In this document: in pieces, positions 1 through 9,447 of the stretch
How positions within the stretch are numbered: the first letter of the stretch is position 1
Layout: every line of letters starts with the position of its first letter
Source: Treponema sp.
GTDB lineage: Bacteria > Spirochaetota > Spirochaetia > Treponematales > Treponemataceae
Length of the DNA: 25,994 bases
NCBI GenBank assembly: GCA_024691105.1
Contig: JAILNY010000076.1
Coordinates: forward strand, 1-25,994
Direction of reading: 5' to 3'
The notes under the pieces: model-generated
The model's input: the letters and a program-made list of their open reading frames with translations, nothing else
Told to the model about the DNA's origin: nothing
Databases searched by the model: none
Made by a program: the position numbers and the translations under genes

Positions 1-3000
1 AGATGTAAAGTCCTTGCTTCCAACAGAAATCAAAATCTCAGTAATGCCGCTCAACACGTCTGTTGCAGTACCCGTAATACTAATCGGATTCTGTTTGTTA
101 GAGAGAATATTACCGATACCGGATGTCTTTCCGTCAATCGAAGTAACTTCAATAGATGGTACACCGATGTCGATTTTGATTCCTGTTTCAAGATCTAAAG
201 GATCATCAATCTGTGGAATAACAGCGTAAGTTGAAGTTACATTACCTGCAACATCAGTTGCGCGTAAATAAATTCTATCTCCGTTTGCAACATTTGCAAT
301 AGTTCCCCTAAAGCTTGATGTTCCAGAAAGTTCTGTCCATGAATCTGGAGAAGTTCTTTCATAACCTGTTTGAGTCAAAGTCCAGTGGCTTAATCCATAT
401 TCAACTTTACTTACCCCACTGGCATTATCTTTTACGCCACCAGCAATATTGAGAGTTGTTGTGTTATACCAGTCACCAGATTTAGCAGTCGTGATATATG
501 GTCTAACCTCGTCGGCCTTATAACCCGTTGCTGTCGGATCGATAATATCACTTGTTCCAAAGACAGGCTCTGTTGTATCCTTTAATACATTACGTGTTAA
601 TGTCGTTGTTTTACCGGCCTTATCACGAGCAGTAAAGACATAAGTCATATATCCCTGAGGGAATATTCTCAAATCCGGAGTATGATTCCAATTTCCTTGT
701 GAATCTATTTCGATTGAATGTTCAGTTGATACTTCCCATTCACCAGAAGCATTTTTTGCATACTGCTTCCATACTCCGTTTTCATCAAGTTCAACTTTTA
801 CAGTTGCATAAAGAATCTGCTCTTCTTCGAGAGTATCAGCCGCAGAAACAGAAACTTCAAGGGAAGAAAGCTTCCAGTCATCAGAAATTCTTCCTGCAAA
901 TGTAATTGATGCTTCATTAACATCTGTTGTAGCAGGATTATCTTCGCGGACAAATTGTCTGTCTTCTGTGCCGACTGCAGTCTCAACAAATGTTGGGTTT
1001 CTGTTATCAATTGCAACGAGGAACGGTCCATAAGTTGTCTTGCGGTTTGCCTGTACGGCAGGTGTAGTGGCGGCAGCATAAGTCACATCTGTTGCAATAA
1101 TTTCAACCCAATAAATTCCTGCCTCTGTTGGTAGTGTTTTATAAGTAAACGAAGCAGTTGTTGTTCCTATGTTAAAGCCTTCTATGACATCCGTCTTCTT
1201 TAACGTAGTCCCGTCAGATTCATAAACTTTTACATCTATTGATTGAATTCCATCATCATCTTCAAACATACCAATAAGTTTATGATTACTTGCATTGTCA
1301 AAGATATTCCCCGTTACAGGGCGTCCCTCAGTTGGTTTAAAATCAGATTCAGGCGAAAGATTGTTTTCGTCAATTACGAGTCCGAAATTACTTCCCGTAT
1401 CATCAAAAACAGGCCTATCAGTTTCCTGATCAACGTTATATGTTCTATTGTTGTTATATTCAGTTGTAGAAATTGATCCTATATTTCCAGCTTTATCTTT
1501 TGCTACAATAACAATATTAACAGGCTTTTTATCTGTCGTCTTATATAGCGAAGTATTAGTAGAATCAATTTGGATATCACCTGTTGTTATGGTATATTTT
1601 GGCCCCATATCAGCAGAAGTATATACCAATGGATTTCCAGAATTATCTGTAGACTCTATTCTATACCAGACACTTTCAAGATTTGCTTCATCAACTGAGC
1701 CGGTAATATTAAATGTTCCATTAAGATACTCTACTGTCGGGTCACCTTCATTTTCTCCTGACTTTGTTACGTGAGGTGTTATAGAAGAAATACTAACAAC
1801 AGGTTTCTTTGTGTCTACATAGAACTTGCGAGATTTTGAATCTTTAAGCCCTGCATCATTTTTTACTTCAACTGTAATATTATAGAGATATCGTTTACCC
1901 TCTTCTGTTACTGCCGGAAGAACAAATGACCAGTCTCTTGAATCATACGTAATTGTATTTCCTGATGAGGCACCTTTTATATAATGCCCGGAAATATTTA
2001 CAGGTGGGGCATTCGGATCATCCTGATCAGTACGAGTTCCTTCATATGTAATTTCCTCAATACGGGATTGACCGTCTCTATTAGTAATCTTTCCGCTAAA
2101 CTCTAAGTTACCTGTAGTTACATTATTTCCCGTCCAGGTGTTTATAACTATTCCCTGATCACTGGCAACATTGGTATATCCGTCAGCACCCTTTTCCGGC
2201 CATGTTATCGAAGGCGGTGTATTAGTTGAATAACCTGTAAATCCATACATCTGAGCTTCAGCTCTAGCATAATCATCCGTTTCATCCTTCGCTAATACAG
2301 CTATATAATAATATTTATTTGCTTCAATTGAAGACGGAAGTGAGACAGAATAATTGTAAGTTTGTGTAGAACTATCTAATGTTGCACTATTGTCAGAAAG
2401 TAAAACTGCTTTTTGAACAATATTCTGATCAATTTGTACATTCTGTTGTTCCGCAAAAAATGTTTCAAATGTACTGACATCTGATCTATAAAGCTTATTC
2501 AAATTATCTGATGACAATTGAGGACCTGAATCATATGGACCAAACAAATATACTTTTATAGTTGTTGGTTCAATTCCGGCTCCATTTAAGCCAGCAGTTA
2601 CATTGACAGTAATCTGTCCATTACCAGCAGCCTGAGTCAAATTACCATTTTCATCAGGCTCAAATCCGAATACTTTATAAGTCGGATATGCATCTGTATT
2701 AAGAGAAAAATAAATATAATCTGATTTTTTTGTATTATATAAATCTTTTATATCATTATCTCTTTCTTCATTCTCTGTTGAATATGTTCCGTTAATAATT
2801 TTCTTTACTTTAGAAGCATCCAAATCATATGTAGAGTCTAACCAGATTCTTTTTACATCATCATTTTTATAAACAACTCTTGTTGAATTTCCTGTTGTAT
2901 TGTTTGATGTCTCACTTGGATTGCTATACTCTTTTGCAGAGTCAACAGTTTCTACATTTGCAAAAAACTGTTTTTCTCCACTTGCATTACCATATATCTG

Positions 3001-3693
3001 ATCAAATCGTCTGTTTAACTCTGTTGTAATCGAATCACTATAACGGGCAAAAACAACAGTTGTACCACCAGCTGTCTCAATATTTCCTTCAGTCCAGTCC
3101 GAATCACTGATTGGATTATTTAAATCTGAAGGGTCATAGACTTTTAATTTCATTTCACGAACTGTATGATCGTCTGCAATAGTTCCTGCTACTTTTAATG
3201 TGGTTCCATATTTTGTAGGAGCAGTTTCATACACTGCGCCTGGTTCATTCACAATAAAAATCGGTGGAGTATTATCAACATCAAACGGAATCGAAGTAAC
3301 TCCAGACTTACGTCCCGCAGCATCGGTTGCGTAAACTTCTGCAACATAACGGCCATCAGACATTTCCCAGCCGTTAAAACGACCGCCTGACTGATTAAGA
3401 TTTAAGCGCCATGAATCTTTAGAAACTGTTGCTTTGTAAGGTCCGTAATTTTCATTTCTTTCGGTATTTCGTACTGTAACAGTTACACTTTCAACAGAAA
3501 CATCATCGTTACAAACACCGGCAAGCACAAAGGTATTTCGTATAATACTGGATGCAGGCGGGTATGTAATAGAAACCGTCGGAGCATTAATATCAACAGC
3601 TTCACCAAGACCTACTTCACAGGTTGTTATAAAAATTGAAAATAAGGCGGTAAATAAAATTCCGCTGAACAAATATAATCTTTTGTCCTTCAT
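1..3693 (-). CDS. Giant Ig-like repeat lipoprotein, N-terminal part (3' end outside window)
   Basis: I read the frame codon by codon from the ATG at 3693 to base 1 and found no stop, so 1231 residues are visible and the protein continues past the left edge. The N-terminus is a basic start, a hydrophobic stretch (about residues 7-22) and FITTC with Cys25, followed by EVGLGEAVD. This looks like a spirochaete lipoprotein signal, although Thr before the Cys is atypical. At least eight Ig-like modules follow. They are separated by linkers of the type VDNTPP, DTKKP, IDNRNP and DTTEP, and have cores with DDDGIQSIDVKVY-like strands. A GAGGTGA ribosome binding site lies 6-7 bases before the ATG. A promoter at 4078-4105 and a long structured leader precede the gene. 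The probable role is cell-surface adhesion or structure, inferred only from architecture. There is no catalytic motif in the visible part. Confidence 0.85.
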   Translation of the reverse strand, partial: MKDKRLYLFSGILFTALFSIFITTCEVGLGEAVDINAPTVSITYPPASSIIRNTFVLAGVCNDDVSVESVTVTVRNTERNENYGPYKATVSKDSWRLNLNQSGGRFNGWEMSDGRYVAEVYATDAAGRKSGVTSIPFDVDNTPPIFIVNEPGAVYETAPTKYGTTLKVAGTIADDHTVREMKLKVYDPSDLNNPISDSDWTEGNIETAGGTTVVFARYSDSITTELNRRFDQIYGNASGEKQFFANVETVDSAKEYSNPSETSNNTTGNSTRVVYKNDDVKRIWLDSTYDLDASKVKKIINGTYSTENEERDNDIKDLYNTKKSDYIYFSLNTDAYPTYKVFGFEPDENGNLTQAAGNGQITVNVTAGLNGAGIEPTTIKVYLFGPYDSGPQLSSDNLNKLYRSDVSTFETFFAEQQNVQIDQNIVQKAVLLSDNSATLDSSTQTYNYSVSLPSSIEANKYYYIAVLAKDETDDYARAEAQMYGFTGYSTNTPPSITWPEKGADGYTNVASDQGIVINTWTGNNVTTGNLEFSGKITNRDGQSRIEEITYEGTRTDQDDPNAPPVNISGHYIKGASSGNTITYDSRDWSFVLPAVTEEGKRYLYNITVEVKNDAGLKDSKSRKFYVDTKKPVVSISSITPHVTKSGENEGDPTVEYLNGTFNITGSVDEANLESVWYRIESTDNSGNPLVYTSADMGPKYTITTGDIQIDSTNTSLYKTTDKKPVNIVIVAKDKAGNIGSISTTEYNNNRTYNVDQETDRPVFDDTGSNFGLVIDENNLSPESDFKPTEGRPVTGNIFDNASNHKLIGMFEDDDGIQSIDVKVYESDGTTLKKTDVIEGFNIGTTTASFTYKTLPTEAGIYWVEIIATDVTYAAATTPAVQANRKTTYGPFLVAIDNRNPTFVETAVGTEDRQFVREDNPATTDVNEASITFAGRISDDWKLSSLEVSVSAADTLEEEQILYATVKVELDENGVWKQYAKNASGEWEVSTEHSIEIDSQGNWNHTPDLRIFPQGYMTYVFTARDKAGKTTTLTRNVLKDTTEPVFGTSDIIDPTATGYKADEVRPYITTAKSGDWYNTTTLNIAGGVKDNASGVSKVEYGLSHWTLTQTGYERTSPDSWTELSGTSSFRGTIANVANGDRIYLRATDVAGNVTSTYAVIPQIDDPLDLETGIKIDIGVPSIEVTSIDGKTSGIGNILSNKQNPISITGTATDVLSGITEILISVGSKDFTS

Positions 3694-4077
3694 AAAATTC
3701 ACCTCATTCAAAATACCCTTACAAAAAGTCCAGACAACAAAAACTGGACATCCTGATGATATTTTTACATAAGCACAAAATACACCCTCAAAAGACAAAT
3801 GTCTTTTTCAGGCGTTCAATTTTCAGCAAACAATTTAACTTTCTTAATTTTTATCTGGAAGGGGTCTTAAAAAACTTTTAAGGCTCCCAATCTGTTAGAA
3901 CAGACCAACCGCTAATGGAGAAAAGAAAATTAGTGGTACCAGTTAGAACAAATTGACTCTAATTCCCTGTGGGAACTGATACAATGAAGATAAAAAGTCT
4001 TCAGGCACTTTACTTCCTTATAAGTACCTCAGACACAGAAGGCCGTCGTAAATTTCCTCCGACAGCCCCCTCATACT
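3694..4077 (-). promoter_or_regulatory. Long hairpin-rich 5' leader of the Ig-like lipoprotein gene
   Basis: This gap of more than 300 bases holds no convincing gene. If transcription starts near 4071 from the promoter upstream, the mRNA carries about 375 untranslated bases. Read on the minus strand, the leader holds successive inverted repeats, given as plus-strand arm pairs: 4060-4067/4041-4048, 4022-4029/4003-4010, 3998-4002/3986-3990, 3971-3975/3963-3967, 3929-3936/3909-3916 (one mismatch), 3876-3882/3866-3872, 3801-3807/3790-3796 and 3744-3749/3728-3733. The last is followed by a T-tract. I could not match the leader to a riboswitch class that I know by sequence. Folding and function are inference. 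Confidence 0.5.
3721..3749 (-). terminator. Terminator-like hairpin just upstream of the lipoprotein start (possible attenuator)
   Basis: On the minus strand, GTCCAG and CTGGAC form a 6-bp stem around a 10-base loop, directly followed by TTTTTG. This has the form of a modest intrinsic terminator, but it lies only about 28 bases before the start codon and after the promoter of the same gene. It would therefore act as a conditional attenuator rather than as the end of the upstream gene. The stem has four G-C pairs, so it may be leaky. Confidence 0.4.
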
Positions 4078-4105
4078 ATCTTAGCACATTGTGAAATTTT
4101 GTCAA
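4078..4105 (-). promoter_or_regulatory. Sigma-70-type promoter for the Ig-like lipoprotein gene
   Basis: A perfect TTGACA (-35) at 4105-4100 is followed after 16 bases by TAAGAT (-10) at 4083-4078. It lies about 40 bases past the stop codon of the preceding giant gene, so the downstream gene has its own start of transcription, predicted near 4071. Confidence 0.6.
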
Positions 4106-4146
4106 TCTATTCAATTTTTGAATACAATTATGTACCAAATACTCCT

Positions 4147-7100
4147 TTAGAATATGTTAACTCGGATACCCTCAGAGAACTGGAAAATCAAGTTCTTGAT
4201 TTCAACAGCACCGCTTGTAACATCACTCGGAATAAACCATAACTGGAATTCTGAGTAAAGCGAAATTGTTCTAAAGCATTTTGCCTTTTTAAATGTTACA
4301 CGAGGGAACTCAATCTGTCCCAAAACCGCAGAAAGAACCTGTGGCTTTCCACTTGCAGTTTCAAAGAATACACTAAAGTTTGCACCAAGTGCGATTCCCA
4401 TACTAAGCCAATCCCAGTCAGGTCCAAACATACTTCTGAATGGAATATAAGCAATATTAGCTAACAATTTTGCACCCAAAACGTTACCACCGTAACGCAT
4501 CTGAGTCTGCGAGAAAATCTCTCGCTGAGCCTGGGTAAACTGACCCCATTGAACCTGGAGCTTAACATTGTCATCAAAGAATGACAAACCTGCACCAACA
4601 CTAAACATTGTTGCACCCCAGAACGAAGCATCAATATATAAGCCCTGGATAAAGCTTGGAACCTCATATCCTGCCTTATCGCCCTTACGAAGAGCAAGTG
4701 TTACCGAGTTAAGACCAACTGCATCACTTGCAAGACCAGAGAACTCCAGACTCTGATTGTAATGACCACCGATAGAAGGTGCAATCATCTTTACATATGG
4801 AGCTGTCTTATCTATCTGTACGATACATCTGTTAATAGCAGATTCACCGTTCTTAAAGACTGCACGTACGAGCAGGAAGTGATATCCTTCCGGCATATCT
4901 TCATTTTCTACGCGGTACTTCCACTGTTTTTTGTTACCAAGTCTTGTAAAGGTACGACCGTTATCAAGACTGATTTCAACATAGCTCAAAGACTTTGCAG
5001 CCAAAGCTTCTTTCTGCTCTTTAGTTGCATTCTTTGCTCTTGCTGCATCAATTTCTTCCTGACCGATTGTGTAACCAGCATTACCCTTTATGTAAGGTCT
5101 TTCAATTGCAAAGTCACCATAATTAAAGTTTTCTATTGTGATCCATGGTCCATAAGGCTTAAAGTCAACAGTCTGGTTGATTGACTCAACTGTCATATTG
5201 CCTTCAAGAGAAGCACGAACTCTATAAGTATGTTTTCCTTCTGTAAGATTTTCTGCATTCATCTTAAACTTAAAGTAACCGGTTGCAGAAAGCTCTGCTG
5301 TATCTACAGCCTTTCCGTCCATAATAAGAGAAACAGAATTTGTATTACGAGTTGTAATTACTTCTCCATAAATATTAAACTCGCCGTTCTTATGTTCACC
5401 ATTAAGCGGATAATAAATATTTACATCTGCTTCGGCGACACGCTTATCAAGAGTAATATTGCGGCTTACACTCGATTCGTTACCAGCAGCATCTTTACCT
5501 GTAAGCTGAACATTATAACGTCCGTTTTCAAGTGAACTCAAATCTACAGTTGTTGTAATAATCTTATCCGGAGTTAAATCAGTTCTTGCAAGACGAGAGT
5601 TTACGTATTTTCCGTCAAGGCTTGTAACAGAAATATACAGTTCAGTAAGTCCAATGTTATCAATAGTAAAGCCCGAGAAGAAAACAGGACCTGTTGTCTT
5701 TGAGTCATCAAGTGGAAGCTCAAGCGCAAGTTCCGGCTTTGTATTATCAATATTAATCAGGCTTGAAAAAATACTTTCAATTCCGTAACCGTCTGTTGTT
5801 CTCAAGAATACTACATGAGTACCGTCAGGCAATACGCGAGAGTCAAAAGTATAAGTCCAGTTTTCTTTTCCGACAGTTTCGTTCCAGCTGTTACCGTTAT
5901 CAAGCGAGATTTCTACTTTAGAAATTCCGTTTCGGTCGCTTGCAGTTCCGCTGATTGTAACAATCTTTGACTGAGTAGTTTCAATCTTTGGAAGCACCAT
6001 GCGTCCAACAGGCTCTTCAAGAGATACGCGGAATTTACGTACAAACTCTGGTCCTCTTGCACCGTTGATATCAATTCCGTAAACAGTAATCGTATGTTCG
6101 TTATCTGTCATAGAGTTTAAAGGAACATCAACCTTAAAGCTGTAACCTTCACCTTCTACCTCAGTATAACGTCCGTTATCAATCTTATAGAAAACTTTAC
6201 ATGGACCATCATCATCAAGAACCACACCCGAAATTACAAAGTCCTTTGTAATTACCTGATCTTCTGTCGGCAGCTGAATTGTCGCAACCGGAAGATCCGA
6301 CTGATTATCAATTACAAATTCCCAGGAGTTCAATGTCTTAACGTTGCCGGCCTCATCAATAAAATCAAATCTCATCGAACGGTTAATCGGCTGCTCTGGA
6401 GTTCCGACAAATGTTGTTACCATAGAGTTACGTTCAATATCTGTTCTAACGCCAGTATTGATATTTACATACTGAACTTTATTTAAGTAACCTTCATCCT
6501 TTGCGATAAAGGCAATTGCATTCTTTCCGTTTACAACTTCTTCTACACCAGGAACAACTACAGTAACATCAGGAGCCTTTGTATCCTTATGAACCGCACT
6601 TCTATAATAAGAAGTATGTCCCGAAATATCTGTTGCGCGTATATCAATTGTAATAAGTCCGTCCTCGCGACCCGAAATATTTTCTTCTGCCCAAAGCTGA
6701 GCCGAAAGTTTTCTTCCAGGAGCACCAAGACTCTTCCAGTTTTCTCCGCCGTCAATCGAGTATTCTACCGAGGCAATTCCGCTTGCATCATTTGCAGTTC
6801 CGGAAATCTGTAATCTCTCGCGTACCCATTCATATACAGTCGGACGCTGAATCGTAAACGACGGACCTTCAATATCTGCGATAATTGTCACAGGAGTAAA
6901 ATCAACTCTTGCTCCAGTAGAATCTGTTGCGCGTACAATTACATCGCGGTAAACGCCACCCTCTGTTGCAGTAATTACAACAGCCTTTCCTTCTACAGAA
7001 AGTTCAAGCCCCGGATAACGTGCCATAAACTGAGCCGAAACTTCACCGTCAAGATTTGCAATACCGCAAAGGCGTTTCTTTTCGCCCATCACAAAGGCGC

Positions 7101-9375
7101 GGCTGTCTGCACTCCATACAGTGTCATCTGTAGAAAGCCACTGTCCCATGCGGTCATCATTAATATCAGCGCCATCCATCTCACGCACTGCTGCAACCTG
7201 TAAAGTAAACGATGCTGTGTAATCTTTTCCACTAGCCGCGCTTACAACTACCGTTGTCATTCCCGCAGGAATTCCTTCAAGAGAAATAAATGCAGTTCCA
7301 TTACCAGAGTTTTTGTCTGGTCTTACAATTGCAGGCTTACCTTCGCCGCAAGGATTTTCTCCGGCATTTACACTTGAGAATAATTTATAAGAAAGAGTCA
7401 AATCTTTTAACTCTGATGTAATTTCAAGATTGATTCCAACAGGATCATGTTTTTCTGCAAGATTCTTTCCTTTGTTCCAGCGTGCAGCTGCAGATTTAGA
7501 AAGTGAAGGAACTGTTACATTCATTCCTCTCTTATAAGCGCTGCCAGCGACATCGCTTACTTTTACAACTGCCTTTTCGTCATTAATGCTGTCTGTCAAA
7601 TCTGCAGAAGGTTTTTCTACAACGCGCGACAGATTTTTTACATAAAGACATGCTGAATAAGTTGAAACGCGGTCTAAGGTATCTGTTACCGTAAAGTTAA
7701 GGTGAACGATTCCCCAAGGCAATGTTTCTACAGGAATTACAAATGCCTGTTTTTGAACCGCAGATTTTATATCAATATTTGTCTCTTCTTTTTTGCTTGA
7801 ATCTGCAACGCCAAATCTGTCTGCACTCCATTCAATCGAGTACGATGCAGATTTAATACCGCACAAAGAAATTGCATCAATTTCAAATACAGAGCCGCCT
7901 TCCGGATTTACAACCGTTCCAAATGGAGCAGCCCCGGCATCAGTTCCGCCTTTTAAAATCGGCTCGGCAAACTTTGGTTTTGTTCCGCTGCAGAAGTAGT
8001 CAGACTTAACTTCGTTTCCGACAACGCCGTTAACATCAACTGCGCTGACACTTACATTGTGCTTACCGTAAGAGAGCATCTTTTCATCAGTAATCAATGC
8101 ACAAAATACACCGCGTGTTTCGATAACGGCAACTTCTGTTCCGTCCACTGTTACACGAACTTTTTCAACTGCATCATCATCAGATGCAATACCGCGTACA
8201 AAGTACTCGCCTTCTTTAAGAGAGCTTCCGGCTTTTGGCCATTGAATACTTACAAGCGGCTTATCAAGTTCCGGATTAATTGTAATAGCACGTTCTTTTT
8301 TAGTAACGTTTCCTGCAGTATCAGTTGCAGTAATTACAAGTTTTCCGCTCTTTATGCCTTTGTCTGATTTAAATTCTTTTGTCCAGTATGGGTTTCCAGG
8401 AATAATTTCAAATTCACCTTTTTCGCCGTTAAATTCCCAGGTCAAAGATTTAAGGCCGATTGCATCTTTTGCACTTCCGGCTGCGGTGAATGTTCCGTTT
8501 TCAACCTGCTTTTCTGCAGGGTAAACAATTTCTACCTTTGGATCTGTGTTATCAATAAAACACAGAAAGCTGTAATATCCGACAGATCCCTGAGTATCAG
8601 TTGCCTTAAACCAGATTACAGCAGGACCTTCCTTCATCTTTTTTGTATCAATGCTGAATTTAAAGTTAGCAGTATTTGTCTTTTTATTGTTGCTTACTTT
8701 TACGTCTGTAAAATGTTCACCGTTATCAAGGGAATAACTCATTGCCTTAATTCCGTTTCCATCCGAAACTACTCCGGCAAAAGAAACGTTTCCTGATACA
8801 ATAGTACCGATTCCCATGTTTGTAACTTCTGTAACAGGCTGCTGGCGGTCAAGACACCAGGTTGTATTTACAGAAAGACCTTTAAGTCCATTTACATCAA
8901 CACCATAGACTTCTATAGTATGAAAACCTTCTGAGAGTTGTTCTGTATTGAGGAAGTATGACCAGAATTCTTTACCTGTTGCGCGTACAGGATTATCTGA
9001 ATCGCCGTCTAAAATAAGTTCAACATAACTGACAGCATCATCATCTGCACAGGTACCTACAATATTAAGGTTACCCGGAACACGCATATTTTGAACAGGG
9101 TTTGTAATGCGGCAGATAGGTAAATCAGATTTTGGGTCGATAAAGATATTAAATGGACCTCCGACAGTTGTGTTTCCACCCTGGTCGGTAGCAGTAACCA
9201 TTACGTTGTACTTACCCTTTTTATCGTTGATGTCGAATTTTTCCTGCCAGCTATCCATCTTTTCAACTTTTACTTCCGTAACATCACGGGCAAAAAGTCC
9301 AAACGACAGCAAAACTCCACAAACGAGAATACTTACGCTCTTTTTGCAAAGGTTATAGAATTTTCTTCTTTCCAT
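4147..9375 (-). CDS. Secreted giant Ig-like repeat protein with C-terminal outer-membrane barrel
   Basis: The product has 1742 residues. I place the start at the ATG at 9375, with an AGAGGA ribosome binding site about 9 bases upstream; the frame is open further to a TTG at 9414, but that lacks support. The signal peptide has a basic N-terminus, a hydrophobic core (VSILVCGVLLSFGLFA) and likely cleavage before RDVTE. About 13 Ig-like modules of roughly 90-110 residues follow. They recur with the pattern DxxGIxxVExSLDNGxxW, an aromatic or RATD-type strand, and a linker ending in IDxxxP. Several modules carry a DDDA/DDDG turn. An irregular stretch, roughly residues 560-830, is less repeat-like. 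The last ~170 residues (nt about 4150-4659) change character to alternating hydrophobic strands with aromatic girdles and end in RVNIF, like a protein inserted into the outer membrane. The likely role is surface display or adhesion; this is inference. The family resembles proteins annotated OmpL47-type in treponemes. Confidence 0.85.
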   Translation of the reverse strand: MERRKFYNLCKKSVSILVCGVLLSFGLFARDVTEVKVEKMDSWQEKFDINDKKGKYNVMVTATDQGGNTTVGGPFNIFIDPKSDLPICRITNPVQNMRVPGNLNIVGTCADDDAVSYVELILDGDSDNPVRATGKEFWSYFLNTEQLSEGFHTIEVYGVDVNGLKGLSVNTTWCLDRQQPVTEVTNMGIGTIVSGNVSFAGVVSDGNGIKAMSYSLDNGEHFTDVKVSNNKKTNTANFKFSIDTKKMKEGPAVIWFKATDTQGSVGYYSFLCFIDNTDPKVEIVYPAEKQVENGTFTAAGSAKDAIGLKSLTWEFNGEKGEFEIIPGNPYWTKEFKSDKGIKSGKLVITATDTAGNVTKKERAITINPELDKPLVSIQWPKAGSSLKEGEYFVRGIASDDDAVEKVRVTVDGTEVAVIETRGVFCALITDEKMLSYGKHNVSVSAVDVNGVVGNEVKSDYFCSGTKPKFAEPILKGGTDAGAAPFGTVVNPEGGSVFEIDAISLCGIKSASYSIEWSADRFGVADSSKKEETNIDIKSAVQKQAFVIPVETLPWGIVHLNFTVTDTLDRVSTYSACLYVKNLSRVVEKPSADLTDSINDEKAVVKVSDVAGSAYKRGMNVTVPSLSKSAAARWNKGKNLAEKHDPVGINLEITSELKDLTLSYKLFSSVNAGENPCGEGKPAIVRPDKNSGNGTAFISLEGIPAGMTTVVVSAASGKDYTASFTLQVAAVREMDGADINDDRMGQWLSTDDTVWSADSRAFVMGEKKRLCGIANLDGEVSAQFMARYPGLELSVEGKAVVITATEGGVYRDVIVRATDSTGARVDFTPVTIIADIEGPSFTIQRPTVYEWVRERLQISGTANDASGIASVEYSIDGGENWKSLGAPGRKLSAQLWAEENISGREDGLITIDIRATDISGHTSYYRSAVHKDTKAPDVTVVVPGVEEVVNGKNAIAFIAKDEGYLNKVQYVNINTGVRTDIERNSMVTTFVGTPEQPINRSMRFDFIDEAGNVKTLNSWEFVIDNQSDLPVATIQLPTEDQVITKDFVISGVVLDDDGPCKVFYKIDNGRYTEVEGEGYSFKVDVPLNSMTDNEHTITVYGIDINGARGPEFVRKFRVSLEEPVGRMVLPKIETTQSKIVTISGTASDRNGISKVEISLDNGNSWNETVGKENWTYTFDSRVLPDGTHVVFLRTTDGYGIESIFSSLINIDNTKPELALELPLDDSKTTGPVFFSGFTIDNIGLTELYISVTSLDGKYVNSRLARTDLTPDKIITTTVDLSSLENGRYNVQLTGKDAAGNESSVSRNITLDKRVAEADVNIYYPLNGEHKNGEFNIYGEVITTRNTNSVSLIMDGKAVDTAELSATGYFKFKMNAENLTEGKHTYRVRASLEGNMTVESINQTVDFKPYGPWITIENFNYGDFAIERPYIKGNAGYTIGQEEIDAARAKNATKEQKEALAAKSLSYVEISLDNGRTFTRLGNKKQWKYRVENEDMPEGYHFLLVRAVFKNGESAINRCIVQIDKTAPYVKMIAPSIGGHYNQSLEFSGLASDAVGLNSVTLALRKGDKAGYEVPSFIQGLYIDASFWGATMFSVGAGLSFFDDNVKLQVQWGQFTQAQREIFSQTQMRYGGNVLGAKLLANIAYIPFRSMFGPDWDWLSMGIALGANFSVFFETASGKPQVLSAVLGQIEFPRVTFKKAKCFRTISLYSEFQLWFIPSDVTSGAVEIKNLIFQFSEGIRVNIF

Positions 9376-9397
9376 AATTGTCATTCCTCTTTTAGAC

Positions 9398-9423
9398 AAA
9401 TAGACAACTCTCAATGTCTATTT
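9398..9423. repeat. Perfect 9-bp inverted repeat near the start of the barrel/Ig protein gene
   Basis: The arms AAATAGACA (9398-9406) and TGTCTATTT (9415-9423) are perfect reverse complements around 8 bases. A further TAGACA copy lies next to it at 9394-9399. The element overlaps a possible -10 and lies just upstream of the ribosome binding site (9385-9390). It could be a protein operator or a leader hairpin. Confidence 0.5.
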
Positions 9424-9447
9424 TATCCATTTTCTCCAAAAACACAA
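9420..9447 (-). promoter_or_regulatory. Weak candidate promoter for the barrel/Ig protein gene
   Basis: TTGTGT (9447-9442), 16 bases, then TAAAAT (9425-9420) on the minus strand. The -10 is good and the -35 poor. The 287-base gap between parB and this gene otherwise holds only short inverted repeats, such as the 6-bp stem CGATTT/AAATCG near 9594-9609, and no convincing parB terminator. Confidence 0.3.

Noticed and set aside
1..3693. Possible frameshift or broken gene, because only short overlapping reading frames with a start and stop appear here
   Set aside because: Reading every codon from 3693 down to 1 shows no in-frame stop; the gene simply runs off the left edge.
3861..3887. Terminator of the barrel/Ig gene
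   Set aside because: The stem with CTTAAAA/TTTTAAG arms is AT-rich, has no T-tract on the minus strand, and lies downstream of the next gene's promoter; it is treated as part of the leader.
4762..5535. Plus-strand reading frames opposite the giant Ig gene
   Set aside because: Cys/Phe/Ile-rich shadows of the opposite strand with no ribosome binding sites or domain features.
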